DNA of 64,000 bases from the NCBI RefSeq assembly GCF_003351865.1, contig NZ_CP022242.1, positions 1,302,001-1,366,000 on the forward strand, written 5' to 3'. A program made the translations under genes and the position numbers. The notes below the pieces were generated by a model, which did not search any database, was not told where the DNA came from, and saw nothing but the letters and a program-made list of their open reading frames with translations. This document shows, piece by piece, positions 45,098 through 54,637 of this stretch (position 1 is its first letter; the number at the start of each line of letters is the position of its first letter). Source of the DNA: Methanofervidicoccus sp. A16. GTDB lineage: Archaea > AGJL01 > Methanococci > Methanococcales > Methanococcaceae.

Positions 45098-46057
45098 ATG
45101 GAACTCTTTGATAAAAACATTTTGTCCCTAATAGAAAAAGAATTAAACAGATACTTAGAAGGTGAAGGTACTATATACAAAGCCTCTAAACATCTCCTAA
45201 TGGCAGGGGGTAAGAGAATAAGGCCCTACTTAACAATACTCACCTATATGCTAAAGAAAGACAGTATAGAAGAGGTGCTCCCTGCAGCCCTTGCAGTTGA
45301 GTTGATACATAACTACACCCTTATTCATGACGACATAATGGATAACGACGACAGGAGGAGGGGAATACCTACAGTCCATGTTGTATATGGAAAACCTATG
45401 GCAATCCTTGCAGGGGATCTCCTCTATGCAGAGGCATTTGTTGCAGTATCTGATATAAGGGATCCTGAAAAGGCCCATGAAGTATTGAAGGTACTCTCTA
45501 GATCCTGTGTAGATGTATGTGTTGGGCAGGCAATGGATATGGAGTTTGAGGAGAGAGAAGATATTACAATGGAGGAGTACTTAGAGATGATCTCCAAGAA
45601 GACAGGTGCCCTGATTGTAACCTCTGTGGAAGTTGGTGCTATAATGGGAGAATGTTCTCCAGAGGAGAGAGAATCTTTAAGGGAGTACGCCAAGAGGATA
45701 GGTTTAGCCTTCCAGATACAGGATGATATCTTAGATCTAGTAGGTAATAAAAATAAGATAGGAAAACCTATAGGTAGTGATATAAGGGAGGGTAAGAAAA
45801 CTCTCATAGTTATACATGCCCTTCAACATCTACCAGAGGATAAAAAGAAAAGACTGTTGGAGATTCTTGGAAAGAGAGATGCTAAAGATGAAGAGATAGA
45901 GGAGGCTATTGAGATACTGAGGGATTCTATAGAGTTTGCAAGGGAGATGGTAAAGAAGTATATTACAGAATCCAAGGAGTACCTGAAGATATTTGATAAA
46001 GAGAGGAGGAAAAAGTTGGAAGATATAGCAGACTTTATAATGGAGAGGGTTTATTAA
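45098..46057 (+). CDS. idsA: Geranylgeranyl/farnesyl diphosphate synthase
   Basis: A trans-prenyltransferase with the first Asp-rich motif HDDIMDND and the second QIQDDILDLVG, plus GGKRIRP. It makes the C15/C20 precursors of archaeal ether lipids from fni products. AGGTGA points to ATG 45098 rather than GTG 45089 (319 residues). The tail overlaps the convergent radical SAM gene by 4 bp. Confidence 0.93.
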   Translation: MELFDKNILSLIEKELNRYLEGEGTIYKASKHLLMAGGKRIRPYLTILTYMLKKDSIEEVLPAALAVELIHNYTLIHDDIMDNDDRRRGIPTVHVVYGKPMAILAGDLLYAEAFVAVSDIRDPEKAHEVLKVLSRSCVDVCVGQAMDMEFEEREDITMEEYLEMISKKTGALIVTSVEVGAIMGECSPEERESLREYAKRIGLAFQIQDDILDLVGNKNKIGKPIGSDIREGKKTLIVIHALQHLPEDKKKRLLEILGKRDAKDEEIEEAIEILRDSIEFAREMVKKYITESKEYLKIFDKERRKKLEDIADFIMERVY

Positions 46058-46899
46058 AAGAAGGGATAATATTCTCTCTTTATCGTTGGCACCTCTGAGA
46101 GGCAGTCCAAGGTTATGGAGTTCAGTAGGTATCCATCCATACCCTTTAGATTAACTAGGAGACATCCCTTGACAGTCACCTTGATATCAGGCGCCCTCTT
46201 TCCCATCTCATCTACGAGAAGTAGAAGATCCTTAACCTTTCCCACACCTTTAATATTACAGATATTTTCTAATCTTTTTTTATTACCGTTATGGACAATC
46301 AACTGATGTACCATTATTTCCTTAACCTGGGTTTCCCTACTTAACATCTCCGAGAGTTCTATCAACTCCTCCCTGTTGAAGCCTGGAATATACACACATC
46401 TCACTATAGTATAGAGATACTTAGACGCCAGTTTTATATTTTCAAGAACTCTCTCGAAGGTTTTAGATCCAGTTATCCTCTCATGAGTCTCTGGTGTGGA
46501 GGTACTTAGACTTATCATGATGATATCCAGCCCTAGATCTCTAAACTCTTTTATTAACTCTTCATTTAGATTTACACCATTCGTCTGAAGATCGCACCTT
46601 AAGTTAAGGGATTTTGTAAATTCAATAGATTTTTTAACCTTCTCTGGGTAAAGTAGAGGTTCTCCGTACTGACTTATAGTTATGGCTGTGCAGTTTTTAG
46701 TATTAGGATTTTTTGGATCTATACCGTATATGCCCTCCTTTACCTTAACTAACCTGGAATAGCAGAATATACAGTTATGTTGGCACCTTTGGGTGATCTC
46801 TATGGAGGGATGGTGGAAGGGATTTGGATTGTTTATATCTAAACCTTGACAACCTATACAGTGCCTTGAAACCTTTAGATTCTTTACAATATTTTCCAA
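46054..46899 (-). CDS. Radical SAM protein, unknown substrate
   Basis: A 281-residue protein. The 4Fe-4S motif CQHNCIFC (CxxxCxxC) is near residue 38, preceded by two cysteines in RHCIGCQG that may form an extra site, and QYGEPLL follows as the SAM contact. Related archaeal proteins are uncharacterised. The start is TTG with GTGATAGG upstream. It faces idsA. Confidence 0.75.
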   Translation of the reverse strand: MENIVKNLKVSRHCIGCQGLDINNPNPFHHPSIEITQRCQHNCIFCYSRLVKVKEGIYGIDPKNPNTKNCTAITISQYGEPLLYPEKVKKSIEFTKSLNLRCDLQTNGVNLNEELIKEFRDLGLDIIMISLSTSTPETHERITGSKTFERVLENIKLASKYLYTIVRCVYIPGFNREELIELSEMLSRETQVKEIMVHQLIVHNGNKKRLENICNIKGVGKVKDLLLLVDEMGKRAPDIKVTVKGCLLVNLKGMDGYLLNSITLDCLSEVPTIKREYYPFF

Positions 46900-47119
46900 C
46901 CTATCACAGATCTCGTTCCTAAGGACTATTTTGATAGTTTCACCTTTATTATTTTTAATATTAATTACAAAAAAGTACTTTGATGTATTTTTAGAAATTT
47001 TGATTTTATTATTATTTCTATAATAGAAAAATAACTAAAAAACGTATTTAGAATAAAAAGAGAGTTGCAATAAAAAGAATAGACTTTAAAGGAAGAATTT
47101 ATCTAAAAAGATTAAGATA

Positions 47120-48016
47120 TTAAACCCTGAACTTACTTACATTCTCGGAGACCTCTTCTGATATCCTAGCAAGTTCCTCGATAGCCTTACTGACCTCCTC
47201 AACAACTCCATTCTGCTCTTCAGCACTAGCGGTCAACTCTTCTGCAGTTGCTGCAAACTCCTCAGAGATAGAGGCGATATCTTGGACGTTTCTGAGGGCG
47301 CTGTGGATGTTGTTGTTAGATTCTTCAGCATGTTCCTTAATAACATTTATCTTCTCCAATGTGGTATAAATCCCATCCTTGATCTTGAGGAATGCACTAT
47401 TTACCTCGTCTATTGCAATAACTCCTTTGTCAACTTCATCCTTTCCAGTTAGACCTAGATCTACAGTCTTCTCAATCTTACTCTGTATCTCGGAGATTGT
47501 CTTCTTAATATCGTCTACAGACTTCCCGATCTCCTCCGCCAGAGATTTAATCTCACTTGCAACAACTGCGAAACCTCTCCCAGCCTCTCCGGCCCTGGCA
47601 GCCTCTATGGAAGCGTTAAGGGCCAGGAGTCCAGTTTGCTCCGCAATGTCTTTAATGAGTACTGTAATCTCGTTGATCTTCTTACTCTCATCACCAAGTT
47701 CTTGTATAGCCTTACCTAACTCGTCTATTACATTTGCGATATTCTGCATGGTTGTTATTGCATTTTCTACCTTCTTTACACCCTCCTCTGAGTAGTTGCT
47801 TACTTCCTCTGCAGCCTTTACCCCTTCCTCTGCACTCTGGGCTGTGTTCTCAATTAACCTGGTGGTGTCCTCCAACTCCTGGGAGATGTCCTGGAGTTTT
47901 GTGGACTGATCTGTGGCTGCAGTGGCTACCTGGGAGGCTGCGTCTGCTACCTGGTCTGAGATCTCCTTTGCCTTCTCTGCTTCTTCTTTGAGTTTCTCTA
48001 TCTCTGCGTTTAACTT
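47120..48016 (-). repeat. MCP signalling-domain repeat, copy 2 (about 897 bp)
   Basis: Inverted partner of 39861-40757. The left boundary is sharp: at the protein level identity begins at KLNAEIEK and holds to the stop, while residues just before it ([14 protein letters not shown] against [14 protein letters not shown]) already differ. Confidence 0.9.
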
Positions 48017-48955
48017 ATTTATATGATCCCTTAGATCTTTAATAAGTTGTGCTACGTTTTCCACTGCTTTGTTGATGGCCTTTCCTATAGACTTAAATTC
48101 ACCCTCTTCTTCCATTCTTACAGTTAGATCTCCATTAGCCAAATTATTCATAATTTTGGATATTTTATCAAACAATTTTCTTAATTTTTCTTCTTTCTCT
48201 ATCTCTTTCTCCATATCTTCCTTTAGGTTGTTGAGTACCTTTAATATGTTGTTATATATTTTTCCTATTTCATCATTGTAGAATTTTATTTTAGGTTCAA
48301 CATTATAATTCCTATTGGCCATTTCAGTAGTAATTCTATCCAATTCTTCCAAATGTCTAATAATTGTCTTTCTAACAAATACCATAGATAAGACAGCAAT
48401 CAAAATTCCAACAATACTAGCCATTATAGAACTTTTATCTATATTATCAATTTTATTCTCATATTTTTCATTATACATTAAGACAGCTTTGTGCATCTCA
48501 CTTAATAACTCCATATTGTGGTCTTTTATATACTCTAGCGCCTCCTTAAACTCTGGATCTTTGGGATCTTTTGTATAGATTATTTTAATTTTTTCATAGA
48601 AGGGATCCCATATCTCTTTAACTTTAAGTAACTGCTGTTTAATATCCTCTGGAGCAGGGTAGATCCCTCTCTCAGGATTACCGTTAATTAGATCCTTTAG
48701 GGTCTTATCAAACTCCTGTGCACATTTTATCATATCTTCTTTATATTCTGTATATCCCATACCTACCATAAATGCATCTTTTGACATTCTCTGAGTTAAC
48801 ATTCTCTGCTTTCCTGCAATATTTATAACATTTCCATCTTCTTTTATCTGACCATGAGATATGACAGTAAAGACAGCAGCACTTATGAGAAGAAGAACCA
48901 GTAATGAATAGGTGGCAAACAGCCTAGTTTTTACAGATATATTATTAATTTTCAT
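47120..48955 (-). CDS. Methyl-accepting chemotaxis protein with PilJ-like sensor
   Basis: A 611-residue receptor: an N-terminal transmembrane span ([20 protein letters not shown]), an external four-helix sensor with the PilJ-type signature [17 protein letters not shown], a second span ([19 protein letters not shown]), HAMP, and the signalling coiled coil. The final 298 residues equal those of the receptor at 39345-40757. The sensors are unrelated. In other systems PilJ-type domains bind small ligands such as nitrate or pilus signals; the ligand here is unknown. The gene stands alone on the minus strand. Confidence 0.93.
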   Translation of the reverse strand: MKINNISVKTRLFATYSLLVLLLISAAVFTVISHGQIKEDGNVINIAGKQRMLTQRMSKDAFMVGMGYTEYKEDMIKCAQEFDKTLKDLINGNPERGIYPAPEDIKQQLLKVKEIWDPFYEKIKIIYTKDPKDPEFKEALEYIKDHNMELLSEMHKAVLMYNEKYENKIDNIDKSSIMASIVGILIAVLSMVFVRKTIIRHLEELDRITTEMANRNYNVEPKIKFYNDEIGKIYNNILKVLNNLKEDMEKEIEKEEKLRKLFDKISKIMNNLANGDLTVRMEEEGEFKSIGKAINKAVENVAQLIKDLRDHINKLNAEIEKLKEEAEKAKEISDQVADAASQVATAATDQSTKLQDISQELEDTTRLIENTAQSAEEGVKAAEEVSNYSEEGVKKVENAITTMQNIANVIDELGKAIQELGDESKKINEITVLIKDIAEQTGLLALNASIEAARAGEAGRGFAVVASEIKSLAEEIGKSVDDIKKTISEIQSKIEKTVDLGLTGKDEVDKGVIAIDEVNSAFLKIKDGIYTTLEKINVIKEHAEESNNNIHSALRNVQDIASISEEFAATAEELTASAEEQNGVVEEVSKAIEELARISEEVSENVSKFRV

Positions 48956-49123
48956 AGATCTCCCTCACTACAATTTATTTGCGAAGATTAAAAATTATAA
49001 AAAACATTTTTAGTTTTTAATTTAATATTTTAAAAATTTAATATATAAACTGTTTGTGTAGATAATCATGTAAGTTTTTAATAAAAAAGTATTAATAGAA
49101 AATCAAAAAATAGACCCTTTGAA

Positions 49124-49573
49124 CTATTCCTTCTTATCTTTTCTCATCTTTACAAGGAGTACTGGACACTGAGCCTTTTTACTAACCTTTTCTGCCACAC
49201 TACCTAACAGTAATCTATCTATTCCACTCTTCCCAGATGTTCCCATAACTATAAGATCCACACCTTTCTTTTCTGCATACTCTACTATCTCCTTAGCAGG
49301 ACTGCCCTCTAAAATCTCTGTAGTAATACTAACTCCTATCTCCTCTGCTATAGTTTCTATCTTTTTAAATGCCTCCTTACCCTCTTCTTCTAACACTTCC
49401 CTCATAGCCTCCCAAAACCCTTCAGTAGGGAGTCCTACAAAGGGCATAATATCTACTACGTATATTACATAAACCTTGGACTTCATCAGTTTCGCTATCT
49501 CCAAACCATGTCGTGCAGCCTCTATAGAGACCTTAGAGTTATCTGTAGGTATAAGTATCTTTTTGTATAGCAT
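49124..49573 (-). CDS. Universal stress protein (UspA family)
   Basis: A 149-residue nucleotide-binding protein. The ATP motif G-2x-G-9x-GS is intact (GTSGKSGIDRLLLGS), with KKILIPTDNS at the start. A longer frame begins at 49615, but AGGAGATAAT lies just before ATG 49573. UspA proteins act under stress; no specific role is known here. Confidence 0.9.
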   Translation of the reverse strand: MLYKKILIPTDNSKVSIEAARHGLEIAKLMKSKVYVIYVVDIMPFVGLPTEGFWEAMREVLEEEGKEAFKKIETIAEEIGVSITTEILEGSPAKEIVEYAEKKGVDLIVMGTSGKSGIDRLLLGSVAEKVSKKAQCPVLLVKMRKDKKE

Positions 49574-49946
49574 ATTATCTCCTATTGTAGTTATCTCCTC
49601 AATATAGTACAACAATATAGTGGTTATAATATTTATAATAGATTGTAATACTGTACTTTATCTATTCTAATTAGCCATAAGTAAAAATATTATAAAAATT
49701 AAAAATTATTGTTAAAAATTATAAAAAATTATATTTTATCTTAAGACCAGGATTAAATACTAAAGTTAAATACCCTACGTCTAAAAAATAATTCTAAAAA
49801 TTAGTCCTTTTTTAACATATAGATCCTATGAAATCTTTATTTTTCTTAAATATTTGTCCCTTATTTAAGTTTAAGATTTTTTATTTTATTAAAAAGAATT
49901 ATTCCAGATAATTCAAAATGATATTTATTTAAATAATTAAGTTTTT
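49574..49946. other. 373-bp AT-rich gap between sucD and the UspA gene
   Basis: The UspA promoter is here: the minus strand reads TCTATTATAAATATTATAAC at about 49622-49642, predicting a leader of about 30 nt. The rest is A/T-rich with no open frame. Confidence 0.4.
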
Positions 49947-50807
49947 CTATACAATCTCCTTCAACACCTTAGGTATCTCAGAGATCCTCCTTACAACGTA
50001 GGCACCTGCGTCCTTTAAAGCCCTCATCTTACTCTCTGCAGTACCTACCCCCCTCTCAATTATTGCACCTGCATGGCCCATCCTCTTTCCCTCTGGTGCA
50101 CTAACTCCTGCAATGTATGCAACTACAGGTTTTTTCATCTTTTTTATATACTCACTTGCCCTCTCCTCACTACTACCTCCTATCTCTCCTATCATTACAA
50201 CAGCATCTGTATCTTTATCCCCTTCAAATAACTGAAGGGCATCTATAAAATCTGTACCTACTACAGGATCTCCCCCTATTCCAACACAGGTGGACTGTCC
50301 ATAACCGTTAACTACCAACTCATTGGCTATCTCGTAGGTTAAGGTACCACTCCTGGAGACCATTCCAATATGCCCTTCCTTTAAAACCCTGGCGGGAATT
50401 ATTCCCAACTTACCAACCTTGGGAGAGGCTATACCAGGAGTATTTGGTCCTATAATCCTAACACCTTTTTTTCTCCCATAGTTTACTATATCCACAGTAT
50501 CATGTATAGGAACATGTTCAGTAATGATTACTATTAACTCTATACCTCCATCTATGGCCTCATACACTGCATCCTTCACTGCAGGTGCTGGGACGAAGAG
50601 TACAGAGGCATTTGCACCGTGTTCCTCTACAGCCTCCTTTACAGTGTCATAAACAGGTACCCCATGTACCTCCCTTCCACCTTTTCCAGGAGTAACTCCT
50701 GCAACTATCTTAGTCCCAATGTCTAACATCTCCTTGGTATGAAAACTCCCCTGTCTTCCAGTTATACCTTGAACGATAGCCTTAGTATTTTCATCCATCA
50801 ATATCAC
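49947..50807 (-). CDS. sucD: Succinyl-CoA synthetase, alpha subunit
   Basis: SucD carries the phospho-histidine loop (HAGAIIERG, near residue 244) and the CoA-binding [14 protein letters not shown] start; 286 residues is normal. In this group it works in the incomplete reductive TCA pathway. The start is GTG with GGTGG upstream, matching relatives that begin MILLNENTKAIV. sucC is elsewhere. Confidence 0.94.
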   Translation of the reverse strand: MILMDENTKAIVQGITGRQGSFHTKEMLDIGTKIVAGVTPGKGGREVHGVPVYDTVKEAVEEHGANASVLFVPAPAVKDAVYEAIDGGIELIVIITEHVPIHDTVDIVNYGRKKGVRIIGPNTPGIASPKVGKLGIIPARVLKEGHIGMVSRSGTLTYEIANELVVNGYGQSTCVGIGGDPVVGTDFIDALQLFEGDKDTDAVVMIGEIGGSSEERASEYIKKMKKPVVAYIAGVSAPEGKRMGHAGAIIERGVGTAESKMRALKDAGAYVVRRISEIPKVLKEIV

Positions 50808-50895
50808 AGTTCCACCTTAAAAAATATTATAGTTAATCTAAAAAAGATAAAAGAGGCAAAAATTTTTATCTAATAATATATTATATACTTTTACC

Positions 50896-50911
50896 AAAAG
50901 TTATTTATATT
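50896..50911 (+). promoter_or_regulatory. BRE/TATA promoter of rpsO
   Basis: AAAAGTTATTTATATTA-like sequence gives a purine BRE and a TATA box about 60 bp upstream of the ATG at 50963, so a leader of about 35 nt with the ribosome site GGTGA. Confidence 0.45.
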
Positions 50912-50962
50912 ATCAATGAATATCCTCTAAGAAATCGAGGATAATGGATAGATGGTGAAAAC

Positions 50963-51418
50963 ATGGCAAGGATGCATGCAAGAAAAAGAGGTTCCTCTGG
51001 TTCCAAGAAGCCTTTAAGAACAGAAGTTCCAAAATGGGTTACTCTAACACCTGAAGAAGTAGAGAACAAAGTTGTTGAACTGGCAAAGAAGGGATATCAA
51101 TCTGCAATGATAGGACTTATCTTAAGGGACACCTACGGAATCCCAGATGTAAAATTGATCACTGGAAAGAGTATAAGTAAGATAATGAAGGAACACAACG
51201 TCTACCCAGAGGTACCTGAAGATCTATTGAATTTAATGAGAAGAGCAGTTAATTTAAGAAACCACCTAGAGAACCATCCAAAAGATCTACATTCTAAGAG
51301 GGGATTACAACTAATAGAGTCAAAAATTAGAAGATTGGTTAAATATTACAGAAGGAAAAAGGTACTACCTGAGAATTGGAAGTACACACCAGAGACTGCA
51401 AGGTTGTTGGTAGAGTAA
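50963..51418 (+). CDS. rpsO: 30S ribosomal protein S15 (uS15), archaeal type
   Basis: The 151-residue protein has the archaeal/eukaryal S13e-like extension ([17 protein letters not shown]) and the uS15 core with [29 protein letters not shown] precedes the ATG. It is a single transcription unit, divergent from sucD. Confidence 0.96.
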   Translation: MARMHARKRGSSGSKKPLRTEVPKWVTLTPEEVENKVVELAKKGYQSAMIGLILRDTYGIPDVKLITGKSISKIMKEHNVYPEVPEDLLNLMRRAVNLRNHLENHPKDLHSKRGLQLIESKIRRLVKYYRRKKVLPENWKYTPETARLLVE

Positions 51419-51734
51419 ATACTTTAATATTATTTTAAACCCTTAGTTTTTATCGAGGCTGTAATTAAAAGAATTAATCTTTTCAATAAACATAAAGAAA
51501 CCTACAAATGGTATCAGAAGATGCTCAGAAGTTAGAATTTTTTTTATTTTTTAAACTTTTTTACTTTTTTATTATTTTATAATAATTTATTATTTTTTTA
51601 ATACTTCTTAATAGGAGCTAAGGTTTTTACTATTTTTTTAAGAGATTTAGATAGGTTCTAATTACTAACATAACATATTTAAGCACATCATACTAAAATA
51701 TAATAATATAATAGAGTTCAGAGAAGGTGTTATT
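51419..51734. other. 316-bp gap with TIR element D upstream of the toxin locus
   Basis: Element D covers 51435-51630. The last 100 bp hold the promoter and AAGGTGTTATT ribosome site of the next gene. No open frame. Confidence 0.45.
51435..51630. repeat. TIR element D (about 195 bp)
   Basis: The left end TTAAACCCTTAGTTTTTATC and right end AATAGGAGCTAAGGTTTTTA are imperfect reverse complements in the consensus of elements A-C. The interior carries GATGCTCAGAAGTTAGAA, like the inner TGTTCAGA motif of element A. Confidence 0.45.
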
Positions 51735-52424
51735 ATGGATATTCAAGTGTTGGAATTTTTCCAAAGGATAACATTATCACCCTTTAATGATATTACATCT
51801 TTATCTGCTAGATTTAAAAGTCCAAAATTCTCATTAGAAGAGGAAAACGAAAAATATAAAAAATTGTTATCAGATCTTATCAAAATCGCTCCAGAAAAAG
51901 TTACTGAGGAGTCTTATGAAGAAGCGATAAAAAAACTACGTGAATACCTCATTACAGAAAACTCCTCAAGGATTGAGGAGATAGCAAAAATTATGGAAAG
52001 AGAGCATTTAACTCCTGAAGAACTTGAAGAATTAAAAAAAGAGATACTCAATATTTTAATCTCCAAGATTTTAGAAATCAAAAAACAAATTGATGAAACG
52101 AATAAAATTTTGTGGGAAAAAGTACTAACCAAAGAACTAACAGAAGAAGAAATAAAACAGTTTGAATTTATTGACAAACTTTTCTTTTTGGAGTCCAATA
52201 TCCTTGGGATAATGGTTGAAAGTAGGGATATTGAAGTAATAAGAGAGTTAATAGGATATTGTTACATACTAATGATAAGGTTTATAAAAATTGTTATTGA
52301 GAACAGAGATATAGCAGAACTCAAAGATGACTTCAAAGTTGTAGCTAGAAAAATAAAATCTGTAATTCAAGAACCAGAAGCATTGGATGATTACTTTATA
52401 AAGGAACTTTTAGAAGAAGAGTGA
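51735..52424 (+). CDS. Unrecognised helical protein paired with MazF (possible antitoxin)
   Basis: A 229-residue, mostly helical, strongly charged protein (LTPEELEELKKEILNILISK, a late hydrophobic helix ELIGYCYILMIRFIKIVI). No ribbon-helix-helix, HTH or AbrB motif is visible, and it is far longer than typical MazE antitoxins (about 80). It ends at or next to the start of the PemK/MazF gene: an alternative GTG start overlaps its stop as GTGA. The pairing suggests an antitoxin of a new type; the sequence alone does not show it. Confidence 0.6.
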   Translation: MDIQVLEFFQRITLSPFNDITSLSARFKSPKFSLEEENEKYKKLLSDLIKIAPEKVTEESYEEAIKKLREYLITENSSRIEEIAKIMEREHLTPEELEELKKEILNILISKILEIKKQIDETNKILWEKVLTKELTEEEIKQFEFIDKLFFLESNILGIMVESRDIEVIRELIGYCYILMIRFIKIVIENRDIAELKDDFKVVARKIKSVIQEPEALDDYFIKELLEEE

Positions 52425-52444
52425 ATTTACAGAAGGGGTTAGTA

Positions 52445-52828
52445 ATGTTGGAACAGGGAGAAATATGGACTGCTCCTTTTCCATATTATAATAATAGAAA
52501 AGAATTACAGGTTAAAATAAGACCTGTTATAATCATTTCAAAAAACAAAATAAATGCTAACAACCTTGATGTCATAATTTGTCAGATTTCAAGACATGAT
52601 CAAAGACGAATACTAAAACTCCCACTGGAACTTAAAAATAAAGTGTTGGTAATTACTTCCGATGACTTGTTACCTGAAGCCGGAGTAGGACTAAGAAACA
52701 TCAGTATAATCAAGCCATTCAAATTATTCACAATTCCCAAAGATAATTTACTAAAAGGAAAATATATAGGAGAACTCAAGCAACAAACACTTCAAAATCT
52801 ATTAAACAAAATCTATAACCTATTTTAA
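52445..52828 (+). CDS. PemK/MazF-family toxin
   Basis: A protein of about 127 residues starting MLEQGEIWTAPFPY, with KIRPVIIISKN, VIICQISRH and a late LLPEAGVGLRNISIIKPFKL, the order of the PemK/MazF fold. Such toxins cut RNA. A GTG at 52421 would add eight residues; AGAAGGGGTT before ATG 52445 favours the shorter form. It directly follows its likely partner gene. Confidence 0.83.
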   Translation: MLEQGEIWTAPFPYYNNRKELQVKIRPVIIISKNKINANNLDVIICQISRHDQRRILKLPLELKNKVLVITSDDLLPEAGVGLRNISIIKPFKLFTIPKDNLLKGKYIGELKQQTLQNLLNKIYNLF

Positions 52829-52931
52829 AGGGAATATTTATTCAATTTTACCACTGACTTTTAATTTATCATTATTATTAACTATCATAAACCGTAGAAG
52901 TCCAGAGAATATGAATCCTTATCTCTCCAAA

Positions 52932-52950
52932 TGAAAAAGTTTAAATATAT
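52932..52950 (+). promoter_or_regulatory. BRE/TATA promoter upstream of the TPP enzyme gene
   Basis: GAAAAAGTTTAAATATATT is a textbook archaeal promoter. It lies about 140 bp before the start at 53085, implying a leader of about 110 nt. Confidence 0.45.
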
Positions 52951-53084
52951 TAACTACAATTTCTTTTATACCCTTTTATCTAGCCTTTTATCATATAAGG
53001 GGAAATTATTTTGAATATAATTATATAATAATTATAATTATGGTTTGATTAATTTATACTATTTTTTCTTTTAAAGGGATTTAT

Positions 53085-54569
53085 ATGAAGTTCAGTGATT
53101 ATATAGTAGATTTTTTATTAGACAGTGGTATAAAAACTGTATTTTCCTACCCTGGAGAGCAGATAGTTGATATATACAGAGAACTGAAAGATTCTCCTAT
53201 AAAGAATATCCTGGTTAGACATGAACAGGGAGCAGTGCACATGGCAGATGGATACGCCAGGATCACCAACTACCTAGGTATATGTTTGGCAACTGCTGGA
53301 CCTGGAGCCACAAATCTAACAACTGGAATATTTACTGCCTATAAAGATTCCTCCTCAACTTTAGCCATTACAGGAAGATGTGAAAGGAAGTATATAAATA
53401 AGAACTACTTTCAAGAGGTAGATACAGGTTTTCTAAATATATACAGAGGATATTTCTTAGATAGACCAGATCCTAAGGTTATCGTTGAAGCATTTAACGA
53501 ATGTTTAAATAGTAAAAAACCTGTATCTCTAAGCATACCTAAGGATATTAATAATATGGAGGTTATAGTAGATAACAACGATTATAATATGGAAGATAAT
53601 ATTTTAAAAGAAAAAATTGAGATCAAAGATAACAATAATATTAAAAAACCTTTAATACTCATAGGCCAGGGAATATACGGCACTTTAAAATATAGGGATT
53701 TAATAAAAATAAACAAAATACTTAAGAAGTTAAACATTCCCTTCGTTACCACCTTTCCTGCAAGGGGAGTTATCGAGGAGACTCATAATTATAACTTAGG
53801 GTTAGTTGGAAGGAGGGGAACTCCTACTGCAAATAGATACCTCCTAGAGAGCGATAGGATAATCTCCATCGGAGCAAGTTTGTCCTACAACACTATACCT
53901 GAGAGTATAAGGGAGGATACCTTAAAAAAGACAACACCCATTAATGTAAGGATTAACTCCCTAGATGACATTAAATATATCATCGAGGAGATAGAGAAAA
54001 CCCTTCCAGAGGTAGAGTCCCCAGAGAAAGATACCTCTAGGTTAGATTTAGGAGATTACTCCTCGAAGGTACTGGAAATACTGAAAAACATACCTGAAGA
54101 TAGTATCGTTGTTACAGATGCTGGGAACCATACAGTCTTTGTATCACTACTTAGATTGTGCAAACTACCTAGGAGTATTATCTCCTCCCATGGTATGGGT
54201 ACTATGGGTTTTGGACTCCCTGCCTCTATAGGTGTTAAGTTTGGATGTATAGATTACAACATCCAGAGGGAGGTTATCTCCATAAGTGGGGATGGAGGTT
54301 TCCAGATGAACCTCCAGGAACTTTCCACTTTGGAGGAGAACAACTTAAAAATACTTCTTATAGTGATGAAGAACAATAAGTTAAACGGTTTCTGTAGAAT
54401 TAAGAATCCAGATTTCAACAAAATAGCAGAAGGATACGGTATAGATAACACGTATATCGAAGATATCGATGATATTAAGCCAAATATAAGATACTATCTA
54501 AAAAAGAATAAACCTTACCTCATAGTTGTAGAGTGTGAGGATGAAAGATTGCCTAAGCCATTTGTATAA
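53085..54569 (+). CDS. Acetolactate-synthase-like TPP enzyme
   Basis: A ThDP-dependent decarboxylase-fold protein of 494 residues. The catalytic Glu is E47 (RHEQGAVHMADGYAR), and the TPP motif GDGGFQMNLQELST...NN is at about 402-432. It is shorter than true acetolactate synthases (550-600), mainly in the central FAD-type domain. It resembles the M. jannaschii IlvB-like paralogue MJ0663 from memory; the reaction is unknown. A weak AAAGGGA site precedes the ATG. Confidence 0.75.
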   Translation: MKFSDYIVDFLLDSGIKTVFSYPGEQIVDIYRELKDSPIKNILVRHEQGAVHMADGYARITNYLGICLATAGPGATNLTTGIFTAYKDSSSTLAITGRCERKYINKNYFQEVDTGFLNIYRGYFLDRPDPKVIVEAFNECLNSKKPVSLSIPKDINNMEVIVDNNDYNMEDNILKEKIEIKDNNNIKKPLILIGQGIYGTLKYRDLIKINKILKKLNIPFVTTFPARGVIEETHNYNLGLVGRRGTPTANRYLLESDRIISIGASLSYNTIPESIREDTLKKTTPINVRINSLDDIKYIIEEIEKTLPEVESPEKDTSRLDLGDYSSKVLEILKNIPEDSIVVTDAGNHTVFVSLLRLCKLPRSIISSHGMGTMGFGLPASIGVKFGCIDYNIQREVISISGDGGFQMNLQELSTLEENNLKILLIVMKNNKLNGFCRIKNPDFNKIAEGYGIDNTYIEDIDDIKPNIRYYLKKNKPYLIVVECEDERLPKPFV

Positions 54570-54637
54570 TATTTTAAAAATTATTTTAATTTAAATATTT
54601 AATAATATAAATACAATAGAATACAGAGGGATCAGAG

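Noticed and set aside
47379-47991. 138- and 85-residue frames antisense to the second MCP
   Set aside because: The same frame appears antisense to the first MCP, as expected from the shared DNA. No ribosome site, and the composition is that of a mirrored coiled coil.
39861-48016. Insertion sequence as explanation for the 897-bp inverted repeats
   Set aside because: The repeats are wholly within receptor coding sequence and end at the stop codons; there is no transposase.
39861-48016. Inversion that swaps the sensor domains of the two MCPs
   Set aside because: Both shared tails face inward, so recombination would flip only the middle segment and leave each sensor joined to the same tail sequence.
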